Of a DNA stretch of 17,756 nt, positions 1 through 5,823 are shown piece after piece; position 1 is the first letter of the stretch, and each line of letters begins with the position of its first letter. The DNA lies in NCBI GenBank assembly GCA_027310925.1, contig DAICZX010000047.1:1-17756 (forward strand), in the 5' to 3' direction. The position numbers and the translations under genes are program-made. This DNA comes from Candidatus Parcubacteria bacterium. Lineage in GTDB: Bacteria; Patescibacteriota; Minisyncoccia; Phycocordibacterales; Phycocordibacteraceae. A model generated the notes under the pieces. That model was not told the DNA's origin, did no database searches, and was given only the letters and a program-made list of their open reading frames with translations.

Positions 1-144
1 GTAGGTTCCACCACCGAGCGCCCCGGGTTCCGCAAGCGTTGGGCCGGTGAATGCGATAGGGTGCAACGGACCGCCGGTTGCAATCCATATAAGAAATATA
101 AAGGCAAAAACACCTATAAAAAACCACGCATCATGGAACTCCAT
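1..144 (-). CDS. Membrane-anchored protein, N-terminal fragment (runs off left edge)
   Basis: An open frame of 48 codons starts at the ATG at 144-142 and is still open at base 1, so only the N-terminus is present. It begins MEFHDAWFFIG, has one hydrophobic helix at about residues 8-22, and then a Gly/Pro-rich stretch ending in GALGGGTY. A short N-terminal anchor followed by a Gly/Pro linker is typical of surface-exposed Patescibacteria proteins whose large domain lies outside the membrane; the domain itself is outside the window, so no function is assigned. It lies 12 bases after the Mur ligase stop on the same strand, but a TAGTAT box sits exactly 6 bases before the ATG and no Shine-Dalgarno is visible, so it may have its own leaderless transcript. 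The overlapping plus-strand frames look like shadows. Confidence 0.7.
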   Translation of the reverse strand, partial: MEFHDAWFFIGVFAFIFLIWIATGGPLHPIAFTGPTLAEPGALGGGTY

Positions 145-150
145 AGAAGA

Positions 151-156
151 ATACTA
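151..156 (-). promoter_or_regulatory. Candidate -10 box, leaderless start of the 144 gene
   Basis: The minus strand reads TAGTAT-TCTTCT-ATG, a TAxxxT box six bases before the start codon. This is the same spacing seen at the TATACT boxes at 2975, 9516 and 12230. No convincing -35 box is seen. Confidence 0.4.
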
Positions 157-1434
157 TCAAATTTTTTTAAGAAGTTGTGTAAGTTCTTCACGAACGACCT
201 GTGCGTCACTCCAGGGGATTTTCTCTCCCTGCGTACCCATGATAAAAGGGTCGGTACCTTTTCCAGAGATAAGAATAACGTCGTTCTTGTGTGCATTTGC
301 GAGCGCGTGTCGAATGGCAACACGGCGGTCCAGGATTATTTTTGGTGTGCGCTGCATATCGCATGTCATTGCGTTGACGATGGCGCGCGGATCCTCATCA
401 TAGGGATCCTCATTCGTTAGGATGACTTCAGCGCATGCCTCATCCGCAATGCGGCCCATCAGTGGGCGTTTCCATGTATCACGACCGCCGCCGGTGTTTC
501 CAAGAACACAAATCTTTCGCTGATGGGGAAATGTACTGTACAACGCACGGAGTGAATCTGGTGTATGTGCATAGTCGACGATGACGATGAAATCTTGTCC
601 GGCTTCAATTCGTTCAACACGCCCATGTATGACAGGAAGCGTCGTGAGTGCGATCGATGCCGTTGCGAGCGGAATGCCTAAGGCCTCGGACATTTTTAGT
701 GCAGCGAGTGCATTTATTGCGTTGAAGCTACCTGGCAGTGGAAGGGAGAAATGCGTATTTGCATATTCAAAACTGATACACCGATCGTCTCCAGAGAGAT
801 TAGTGAGCTCTTTCGCACTGAACCCTATTGATTTTGAGACATCCTTCGAGAGGAACGCGCGACTCTCTGGAATGTCCTCATTTGCCACCAGTATTCGTGT
901 CTGTTTGGGTGAGCGGACTAACGTGCCGACAATCGCGCGTTTCGCCGCGACATAATTTTCGAATGAGCCGTGACTCTCAATATGTTCGGGTTGTATATTT
1001 GTTACTACAAGGGCGTTAAGTTCAAGGAACCAGTGTCTATACTGAATCACACTCTCTGAAGTTACTTCGATAACTAGATGTGTACATCTGGCATTGAGTG
1101 CTTTACGCATGAACGCTTGCGCAAAACCACGCCCCTGGAGCGTCATCTTATACCGATTTGGTTCAGAAAAATCTTCAATCGCGAACCGGATAGTGGAAAT
1201 GAGTGCAGTTTTGTATCCGGCTTCACGCAGGATTGAGAAGAGCATCTCAGCAGTCGTCGATTTCCCCTTCGTTCCAGTGATGCCGATAACCACGAGTTTT
1301 CGTGCGGGGAAACCATATACAAGTGCCATAAAAAAGACAAGCGTACGATGATACAAGGGCCGGAGCGGGCGCACGATAGACTCAGGAATTATCTTTTTTA
1401 AGATATATACAACCTTGTTAACGAACTCGTACAT
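157..1434 (-). CDS. murE: MurE-like Mur ligase (UDP-MurNAc-tripeptide synthetase type), short N-terminus
   Basis: Cytoplasmic peptidoglycan precursor ligase: ATP-dependent addition of the third stem-peptide residue to UDP-MurNAc-dipeptide is the MurE role. The 425-residue protein has the ATP loop GITGTKGKSTT at about 51-61, the TNIQPEHIESHGSFENYVAAK-type central block with the carbamylated-lysine position at K165, VDYAHTPDSL at 287-296, GNTGGGRDTWKRPLMG at 312-327, and a C-terminal block TNEDPYDEDP at 340-349. In diaminopimelate-specific MurE this last block normally reads DNPR; here it is EDPY, so the third amino acid cannot be assigned. The ATP loop normally lies near residue 110; here it is near 55, so the usual uridine-binding N-terminal domain is replaced by about 50 residues containing a hydrophobic stretch (31-50). 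It lies 10 bases after ruvA, with a weak GAGG 8 bases before the ATG. Another Mur ligase is possible, but the motifs fit MurE best. Confidence 0.85.
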   Translation of the reverse strand: MYEFVNKVVYILKKIIPESIVRPLRPLYHRTLVFFMALVYGFPARKLVVIGITGTKGKSTTAEMLFSILREAGYKTALISTIRFAIEDFSEPNRYKMTLQGRGFAQAFMRKALNARCTHLVIEVTSESVIQYRHWFLELNALVVTNIQPEHIESHGSFENYVAAKRAIVGTLVRSPKQTRILVANEDIPESRAFLSKDVSKSIGFSAKELTNLSGDDRCISFEYANTHFSLPLPGSFNAINALAALKMSEALGIPLATASIALTTLPVIHGRVERIEAGQDFIVIVDYAHTPDSLRALYSTFPHQRKICVLGNTGGGRDTWKRPLMGRIADEACAEVILTNEDPYDEDPRAIVNAMTCDMQRTPKIILDRRVAIRHALANAHKNDVILISGKGTDPFIMGTQGEKIPWSDAQVVREELTQLLKKI

Positions 1435-1444
1435 ATCGAATGCC

Positions 1445-1990
1445 TCAATGGCTTGAGGAGAGGGCCGCCTTCAGCCGCATATCTTTTCCAATCGCAGTAT
1501 CTGGTATGGTCTGGAGTGCTTTACGTGCTTCGCGTTCAGAATAGCCAAGTGCAACAAGTGTGTCAAAGATCTCACCATCAGCGTTATCGTGTGTGCGTGG
1601 ACCAATCTTGTCGGCGAGTTCTGCTAGCATTTTTTCCGCACTTTTCTTGCCAAGTCCTACAACCTTTGTGAGATACGCAAGATCACGTGTGCCAATGGCT
1701 CCTTCAATCGAGTCACACGACGCTCGGCGCAGCATATTTTGTGCCGTTTTAGGTCCTATGCCAGGGACCGAGAGGATTAATTCAAAAAAATCACGATCGG
1801 TCTCATCAAGGAACCCATAAAGTTCTAAACCATCTTGTTTGACCGCGAGGTGTGTCATGACACAGACATCATTTCCAACGAGAAGTGTTTGTGGCGCGTT
1901 CATACGCACCTCGATACCGAATCCTATGACCTCAATTATGACACTCGCCGTTCCGATCGATAGTACTTTCCCGCGAATCTGTCGAATCAT
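1445..1990 (-). CDS. ruvA: Holliday junction branch-migration protein RuvA
   Basis: RuvA binds four-way junctions as a tetramer and loads the RuvB motor during recombinational repair. The 181-residue protein has the N-terminal OB domain (MIRQIRGKVL to about 60, with ELYGFL), the two helix-hairpin-helix motifs (LSVPGIGPKTAQNML at 73-87 and VVGLGKKSAEKMLAEL at 110-125), and a C-terminal domain III (about 138-181, FDTLVALGYSEREA) that contacts RuvB. It is slightly shorter than the usual length of about 200, mainly in the linker before domain III. It is the first gene of a minus-strand run with the Mur ligase and diverges from rpsT. No Shine-Dalgarno is seen; a TACCAT box is six bases before the ATG, so a leaderless mRNA is likely. 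ruvC and ruvB are not next to it. Confidence 0.95.
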   Translation of the reverse strand: MIRQIRGKVLSIGTASVIIEVIGFGIEVRMNAPQTLLVGNDVCVMTHLAVKQDGLELYGFLDETDRDFFELILSVPGIGPKTAQNMLRRASCDSIEGAIGTRDLAYLTKVVGLGKKSAEKMLAELADKIGPRTHDNADGEIFDTLVALGYSEREARKALQTIPDTAIGKDMRLKAALSSSH

Positions 1991-1996
1991 ATATTC

Positions 1997-2002
1997 ATGG
2001 TA
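1997..2002 (-). promoter_or_regulatory. Candidate -10 box for ruvA
   Basis: The minus strand reads TACCAT-GAATAT-ATG. The six-base gap to the start codon matches the leaderless arrangement elsewhere in the window. TACCAT is a weaker box than TATACT. Confidence 0.35.
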
Positions 2003-2009
2003 CTACCAT

Positions 2010-2038
2010 TTGCCATAGAACGGGAGGTAGCGTATATA
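2010..2038 (+). promoter_or_regulatory. Candidate rpsT promoter
   Basis: TTGCCA (2010-2015) is followed after exactly 17 bases by TATATA (2033-2038), a good sigma-70-like pair. A normal start 6-7 bases after the -10 would fall inside or just past the Shine-Dalgarno AGGAGA at 2040-2045, so either transcription starts early or another upstream promoter supplies the full leader. Confidence 0.5.
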
Positions 2039-2048
2039 TAGGAGACAT

Positions 2049-2315
2049 ATGGCTATTACTAGTTCAGCAAAGAAGGCGATTCGTTCTTCGGCGCGAAAGC
2101 ACGTCTTTAACTTGCGACGCAAAGATGCGCTACGCGACACAACCAAGTTGCTCTTGAAGGCAATTGCAGCAAAGAATATTGCCGAGGCTGACAAGCTTCT
2201 TCCAGCAGCTTACGCTGTTATCGATAAGGCGCGTAAACGCGGGGTTATCAAGAACAATACCGCTAATCGTAAAAAATCGCGTCTCGCTGCGGCAATACAG
2301 AAGGCGCGAGCATGA
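2049..2315 (+). CDS. rpsT: 30S ribosomal protein S20
   Basis: S20 is a small three-helix primary binder of 16S rRNA in the bottom of the 30S subunit. The 88-residue, highly basic protein begins MAITSSAKKAIRSSARK and carries the conserved C-terminal block KGVIKNNTANRKKSRLAA-like (here RGVIKNNTANRKKSRLA). The length is normal for the family. AGGAGA lies 3-9 bases before the ATG, which fixes the start. It diverges from ruvA and is convergent with tRNA-Arg(CCG), whose 3' end begins five bases after the rpsT stop codon, leaving no room for a separate terminator. Confidence 0.97.
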   Translation: MAITSSAKKAIRSSARKHVFNLRRKDALRDTTKLLLKAIAAKNIAEADKLLPAAYAVIDKARKRGVIKNNTANRKKSRLAAAIQKARA

Positions 2316-2320
2316 TTTTG

Positions 2321-2392
2321 TGCTTCCGGCTGGAATCGAACCAGCATCACCTCCTTCGGAGGGAGATATCCTATCCATTGAACGACGGAAGC
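2321..2392 (-). tRNA. tRNA-Arg (anticodon CCG)
   Basis: A 72-base cloverleaf: acceptor GCTTCCG pairs with CGGAAGC, D stem GTTC/GGAT, anticodon stem TCTCC/GGAGG with loop CTCCGAA, and T arm GCTGG-TTCGATT-CCAGC. The loop gives anticodon CCG, reading CGG. Discriminator A; the CCA end is not encoded. Base 37 is A rather than the G often found after a G36. A TATAAC on the minus strand about 20 bases upstream may be the -10 box. Confidence 0.95.
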
Positions 2393-2395
2393 TAA

Positions 2396-2416
2396 AACCA
2401 AACCCTATTTTTGGTT
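2396..2416. repeat. Small inverted repeat upstream of tRNA-Arg(CCG)
   Basis: AACCAAA (2396-2402) and TTTGGTT (2410-2416) form a 7-bp stem with a 7-base loop. It would be in the 5' leader of the tRNA precursor, or act as a weak stop for plus-strand read-through from rpsT. Role unknown. Confidence 0.3.
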
Positions 2417-2447
2417 ATACACCACCCCGAAAGGAGAAGCGAGGCTG

Positions 2448-2463
2448 TGTGGGTATACCCACA
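2448..2463. repeat. Perfect 16-bp palindrome centred on TATA
   Basis: TGTGGGTATACCCACA is its own reverse complement. It lies in the intergenic region between tRNA-Arg(CCG) and the small cysteine-rich gene, upstream of the promoters of both. It could be an operator for a dimeric regulator or a short hairpin (6-bp stem, TATA loop). No regulator is encoded nearby. Confidence 0.4.
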
Positions 2464-2508
2464 ATGTCATGACGGCATATTTACCACTTAGGTTGATTCA
2501 ATCGAAGT

Positions 2509-2544
2509 TATAATAATGTTGCCAGGGGATAGGTTGGGTATAAT
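2509..2544 (+). promoter_or_regulatory. Tandem candidate -10 boxes for the 2595 gene
   Basis: Two perfect TATAAT boxes lie at 2509-2514 and 2539-2544. The second would start transcription near 2551 and leave a leader of about 44 bases that keeps the Shine-Dalgarno. TTGCCA at 2519-2524 is only 14 bases from the second box, so the -35 assignment is uncertain. Confidence 0.5.
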
Positions 2545-2594
2545 TTGAAAGGTTCAATACGAAATTGATACTAAGACCACACCAGGAGGTGTCT

Positions 2595-2777
2595 ATGAGA
2601 GAGTCAAAGTGTTTCATGTGTCATGCCATCTTTACCCATCCTTCTTATGCCAATTTCCACGAGGGGGAAATCTGTGACAAGGAATGCTATTGGAAATACA
2701 TTCAAATTCGGCGCGAGCGTTCCGCACAAATCCTTGAAAGATCACGGCAACTTCCGAAACTAAAATCCGATAACTAA
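2595..2777 (+). CDS. Small cysteine-rich, probable zinc-binding protein (60 aa)
   Basis: The start is fixed by a near-perfect Shine-Dalgarno, AGGAGG at 2584-2589, five bases before the ATG; an upstream in-frame start at 2565 lacks such a site. The protein begins MRESKCFMCHAIF and has four cysteines at residues 6, 9, 27 and 31 (C-x2-C-x17-C-x3-C), the layout of a single treble-clef or zinc-ribbon-like site. The rest (about 33-60) is a basic, probably helical tail with several Arg and Lys. No family is recognised; it could bind nucleic acid, ribosomes or a protein partner. It is a monocistronic unit: TATAAT boxes upstream, two hairpin terminators downstream. A second small cysteine protein at 5247 lies on the other side of the ClpC-like gene. 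The stop is followed at once by another strong Shine-Dalgarno with no ORF. Confidence 0.8.
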   Translation: MRESKCFMCHAIFTHPSYANFHEGEICDKECYWKYIQIRRERSAQILERSRQLPKLKSDN

Positions 2778-2785
2778 AGAGGAGG
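2778..2785 (+). promoter_or_regulatory. Orphan Shine-Dalgarno immediately after a stop codon
   Basis: AGAGGAGG follows the TAA of the 2595 gene directly. No ATG, GTG or TTG with an open frame follows at a usable distance before the terminator at 2808. It may be a relic of a lost second gene, or a ribosome-binding element in the 3' UTR. Confidence 0.5.
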
Positions 2786-2807
2786 AAACAACTTAACCAA
2801 ATCGAGA

Positions 2808-2835
2808 AAAGGCCTGTTGTGTACGACGGGCCTTT
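2808..2835 (+). terminator. Hairpin terminator after the 2595 gene
   Basis: A 12-bp stem (AAAGGCCTGTTG at 2808-2819 with CGACGGGCCTTT at 2824-2835, two G-T pairs) and TGTA loop. Downstream is ATCATTT, so the U tract is weak and mostly comes from the stem itself. Confidence 0.75.
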
Positions 2836-2879
2836 ATCATTTATGTGATCACAATAATTTTATTGCTGATTACGTACTC

Positions 2880-2920
2880 AAAACCATGAAATTATCAATG
2901 TCTGATAATTCGGGGTTTTT
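2880..2920 (+). terminator. Second hairpin, terminator-like
   Basis: AAAACC at 2880-2885 pairs with GGTTTT near 2914-2919, and an inner AATTATCA/TGATAATT stem pairs around a 5-base loop, with one mismatch and one bulge between. It ends in a T run. It may back up the 2808 terminator and insulate the ClpC-like gene from upstream transcription. Confidence 0.55.
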
Positions 2921-2974
2921 ATGAAACAACATTATGCGTTTAAATAAGCAATACAAGAAAGGCACGTCTCATCG

Positions 2975-2980
2975 TATACT
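2975..2980 (+). promoter_or_regulatory. TATACT -10 box, leaderless start of the ClpC-like gene
   Basis: TATACT-GTCACT-ATG. With a normal distance of 6-7 bases the transcript would begin at or next to the A of the start codon. No Shine-Dalgarno is present. Confidence 0.7.
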
Positions 2981-2986
2981 GTCACT

Positions 2987-4894
2987 ATGTTGAGCTACTT
3001 GAATAATAGGTATCAATCCTGGCGAGCACTAATAAAATTTGTCATTTATTTTTTTTCGCTAGGACTTCTTTTCAGGACACTTTTCTCTGGTTGGCATCGC
3101 GATTCATCTGAAGGGTATGAGTGGTGGCAGCGGCTTATTCTCAATATTGCGTTCATTACCATCGGCTTCATCATCCGTCTCATCGTTATCTTAATCGGGT
3201 TTGTAGCATTGTTACTCGCGCTCATTCTCCTACCTATTTTGTTAATCATTCCCGTTCATCTTTCTTACGAGCATCTTGTAAAAATAGGATCAATCGGTAA
3301 ATCATGGGCTTATGGGTCGTCACCGACACTGCATCGGTACGGTATCACCTTATATAAGGGTCGTGACACCAAGCTTTATGGACGCGAAGGAACAATTGCG
3401 CTCATCACACGCACCCTCTCACGGAAAGAGAGGGATAACGTACTCCTCGTTGGCGGACCGGGCATTGGCAAGGAGACTATTCTCGCGCAATTCGCAAAGA
3501 ACGTGTATCGCGGACTTGTGCCATCAAAACTTAAGAATCGAGAAGTGATAGAGGTGCCGATTGCAGATATTCCAATCGACAGATTGGAGCGAATGTTCAC
3601 CGAGGCGCGTCAATCTGGCAATATAATCGCCGTCATTCATGAACCCGAGAAGTATCAAGGGATGCTCGATGAGCTTGTGCCGCTCTTACGGGCGGCAGAA
3701 CTTCAGGTAATTGCTGTAACCTCTTTCGAAGGATACGTTGAATTTTGGAAGGATCGAGCCGACATTCTGCGTTATTTTGAACGTATTGATATTCCATCGC
3801 TCTCGACCGACATGACGCTCGAATTCCTTAATGACTATACACATAAAAGATACCCATCTGTTCGTTTCGAAGAAGGCGTCTTGAAAGAGGTCATTCGTCG
3901 CACCAATGAACTCATTCAGACAAAAACCCAACCGGAGAAATCCATCGATCTACTCGAGGATCTGACTATTGGCGCAAATGTTGTCACTGTCGCAGATGTG
4001 GATCATGTGCTCTCACAAAAGACGGGCGTGCCACTCGGTGCGCTTGAGCGCAATGAAAAAGAAATTCTCCTTACACTTGAAGATACGCTTCAAACAGAGG
4101 TCATTGGGCAAGGGGAAGCGGTACGCGCGATTGCTTCGGCGCTCCGTCGTGCGCGTACGGGTGTTGCGAGCAAGCGGAAACCGATAGGATCACTCCTCTT
4201 CCTCGGGCCGACAGGGAGTGGCAAGACATATACGGCGCAAATGCTCGCGCGCCATTATTTTGGCGGGGACGGTATTATGGTGCGATTTGATATGTCCGAG
4301 TTTGCACTTCCAGTAAGCGAACTCGAGTTCATCAATCGTCTCGCTCTTTCCATAGAGGAAAACCCTTTCTGCCTCTTGTTCCTCGATGAGCTCGAAAAGG
4401 CAAACCGCATCATATGGAATACGCTACTGCAAGTGCTTGATGAAGGACGTCTTACCACCAGTGTTGGTCAGACCGTTTCATTCAAGAATGCAATCATTAT
4501 TGCCACCTCGAATGCCGGTACAGCGCTTATTGAGGCGCATCCAGAGACAACCAAAGACGTACTTATGCAGTTCCTAATTGGGGAACGGCTCTTTAGCCCC
4601 GAGTTCCTCAACCGTTTCGATGACATCATTCTTTTCCATCCGCTCTCCGTAGAAGATGCGCATATCATCACACGTTTGTTACTTAATGAGCTAAATGCAC
4701 GACTTCTAACCGAACGCGGCGTGACGATTGAGATTACTGATCCTCTGATACAAGGTCTTGTTACTAATGGATTTGATCAAAAAAACGGAGCCCGCGCATT
4801 ACGGCGTGCTATCCAAGACAATGTGGAAAGCGCAGTTGCTGATGCGATATTGCGTGGACAAGCCATTTCTGGCACCTGTCTCATCTTGGGCTAA
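2987..4894 (+). CDS. Membrane-anchored ClpC-like double AAA+ ATPase lacking pore loops
   Basis: This 635-residue protein is a Clp/Hsp100-family relative. Residues 14-33 and 48-90 hold hydrophobic helices in place of the usual Clp N domain, so both ATPase domains should lie at the cytoplasmic face of the membrane. First AAA+ domain: P-loop GGPGIGKE (156-163), but the Walker B core reads IIAVIHE (213-219), with His where Asp is expected. Second AAA+ domain: P-loop GPTGSGKT (407-414), Walker B CLLFLDELE (462-470), sensor-1 ATSNAG (506-511), arginine finger FLNRFD (540-545), sensor-2 GARALRR (601-607), all intact. Compared with ClpC/ClpB from memory, both substrate-gripping pore loops (the GTKYRG-type loop in the first domain, the GYVG-type loop in the second) are missing through short deletions, no coiled-coil middle domain is seen, and no GF tripeptide for ClpP docking is seen. 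Protein remodelling at the membrane is plausible; ClpP-linked proteolysis is unlikely. The gene is monocistronic, leaderless, and flanked by two small cysteine-rich genes. Confidence 0.85.
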   Translation: MLSYLNNRYQSWRALIKFVIYFFSLGLLFRTLFSGWHRDSSEGYEWWQRLILNIAFITIGFIIRLIVILIGFVALLLALILLPILLIIPVHLSYEHLVKIGSIGKSWAYGSSPTLHRYGITLYKGRDTKLYGREGTIALITRTLSRKERDNVLLVGGPGIGKETILAQFAKNVYRGLVPSKLKNREVIEVPIADIPIDRLERMFTEARQSGNIIAVIHEPEKYQGMLDELVPLLRAAELQVIAVTSFEGYVEFWKDRADILRYFERIDIPSLSTDMTLEFLNDYTHKRYPSVRFEEGVLKEVIRRTNELIQTKTQPEKSIDLLEDLTIGANVVTVADVDHVLSQKTGVPLGALERNEKEILLTLEDTLQTEVIGQGEAVRAIASALRRARTGVASKRKPIGSLLFLGPTGSGKTYTAQMLARHYFGGDGIMVRFDMSEFALPVSELEFINRLALSIEENPFCLLFLDELEKANRIIWNTLLQVLDEGRLTTSVGQTVSFKNAIIIATSNAGTALIEAHPETTKDVLMQFLIGERLFSPEFLNRFDDIILFHPLSVEDAHIITRLLLNELNARLLTERGVTIEITDPLIQGLVTNGFDQKNGARALRRAIQDNVESAVADAILRGQAISGTCLILG

Positions 4895-5246
4895 TCTCTC
4901 ACTCGGGATTGAAGTCCGATGTAATTTGGTCGTATCAATTTTTCCCCGAGGTTGATATTTTGTATATAAAGACTTGGGCACTAACATAGTGCGGTCGTGG
5001 TGTTTTTGTGTGGAGGCACCTACACGGAATATCCCTTAACTTTGATCTCATCTTCTCGTACAGAACACATGGAGCACACATTTCATGGCCTATTTTCTTC
5101 ATATTCCCTCACCAATCCACTCATTTGAGCGACACTGCGTTGGCATATCTGACAAAAGGGGATAACTGAAATACTCAGAAAATTCAGGAGTATCCTTAAG
5201 AAGGAGTACATTATTTTCAATCAACAAAAAAGTTGTGAGGGTGTCA
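4895..5246 (+). other. Intergenic region between the ClpC-like gene and the 5247 gene
   Basis: No convincing gene is seen in these 350 bases. A frame from a GTG near 5009 stays open for about 52 codons but has no start signal and no recognisable protein character. Possible promoter elements for the 5247 gene are TTGGCA (near 5139) with TAACTG after 17 bases, and AATACT at 5170-5175, giving a leader of about 65-80 bases. AAGGAG near 5200 is a Shine-Dalgarno-like site without a usable start codon. No clear terminator for the ClpC-like gene is seen. Confidence 0.4.
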
Positions 5247-5444
5247 ATGGAACAATTAAAATCGAAGGTCTGTTCTCTGTGTAGAAGAAGTTACACCCCA
5301 ACCATTCGTGCCGACAACAGCAAGGAGGAACTCGTCTGTCACGACAGCACAGAAGAAAGCATGTGCGAGGACTGCAGGCTAAGACGAATAAGGCTTCATC
5401 TGTCTCGCTGTCTGCGCCAAGGAAGGAACACCCTTTCACTATAA
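5247..5444 (+). CDS. Small cysteine-rich, probable zinc-binding protein (65 aa)
   Basis: The chosen start is the ATG at 5247, six bases after GAGG (5237-5240); an in-frame GTG at 5235 would add four residues but has no site of its own. The protein has six cysteines at 9, 12, 31, 40, 43 and 55: two C-x2-C knuckles (CSLC and CEDC) plus a single Cys between them and one in the tail, consistent with a zinc ribbon or rubredoxin-like knuckle pair. The C-terminal third is very basic (RLRRIRLHLSR), suggesting RNA, DNA or ribosome contact. It resembles the 2595 protein in size, cysteine knuckles, basic tail, use of Shine-Dalgarno initiation and the strong site after the stop, but the sequences do not clearly align, so common origin is only a guess. 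No function is assigned. Confidence 0.7.
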   Translation: MEQLKSKVCSLCRRSYTPTIRADNSKEELVCHDSTEESMCEDCRLRRIRLHLSRCLRQGRNTLSL

Positions 5445-5453
5445 GGAGGTGAT
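5442..5453 (+). promoter_or_regulatory. Extended anti-Shine-Dalgarno complement overlapping a stop codon
   Basis: TAAGGAGGTGAT, whose first three bases are the stop codon of the 5247 gene, is a 12-base complement of the usual bacterial 16S rRNA 3' end. Frames starting just after it close within a few codons (for example GTG-ATT-CAC-ATC-TAG). It is far stronger than the site used by the 5247 gene itself. Confidence 0.6.
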
Positions 5454-5537
5454 TCACATCTAGGGCAGCAGGAAGAAAGTCAGCCCTTAACCTGCTTCCT
5501 ACAAGGATAATTTATCCACTCGCATTGTTTTTAAATT

Positions 5538-5561
5538 TAAGACCCGCATATGCGGGTCTTA
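5538..5561. terminator. Perfect 24-base palindromic hairpin, terminator-like
   Basis: TAAGACCCGCAT at 5538-5549 is followed by its exact reverse complement to 5561. It would end the 5247 transcript and, reading the other way, that of tRNA-Arg(GCG). The T tract is poor (AGTGTATATT) on the plus strand. Between it and the tRNA (5562-5735) no gene is seen; a CCGAG/CTCGG pair about 60 bases apart is the only structure noted. Confidence 0.65.
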
Positions 5562-5735
5562 GTGTATATTGCTAATAATAATTTATTTCTTGAACGCAGA
5601 ATGGAAGCTTGAATGCGAAAGATATCCAAGCAATGAGAACACCGAGCCACGAGAGCTAGGGCAGTTTCTAACATGTCTCTGGTCTGAGATTTAAGAAAAC
5701 GATGTGTCTCGGTCACCTGAATTAGTACTAGCCTG

Positions 5736-5807
5736 TGCTCTCGAGAGGAATCGAACCTCTATTGCTAGCTCCGCAAGCTAGTGTCCTATCCGTTGAACGA
5801 CGAGAGC
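5736..5807 (-). tRNA. tRNA-Arg (anticodon GCG)
   Basis: A 72-base cloverleaf: acceptor GCTCTCG/CGAGAGC, D stem GTTC/GGAC, anticodon stem CTAGC/GCTAG with loop TTGCGGA, T arm AGAGG-TTCGATT-CCTCT, discriminator A, no encoded CCA. The loop gives anticodon GCG, reading CGC and, by wobble, CGU. Most bacteria read these codons with an ACG anticodon edited to inosine. G36-G37 is a typical m1G37 methylation site. A TATATT box lies eight bases upstream on the minus strand, inside the end of the preceding gene. Confidence 0.93.
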
Positions 5808-5823
5808 AATTAATGAATATATA

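Noticed and set aside
581..955. Plus-strand frame of 124 codons inside the Mur ligase
   Set aside because: Antisense shadow of a clear minus-strand gene with intact catalytic motifs.
2778..2924. In-frame continuation of the 2595 gene past its TAA, open for about 48 codons
   Set aside because: It runs through both terminator hairpins; no stop-codon reassignment is supported, since TAA ends many other genes here.
5009..5167. GTG-initiated frame of about 52 codons after the ClpC-like gene
   Set aside because: No start signal; aromatic and His-rich sequence without any recognisable pattern; likely chance.
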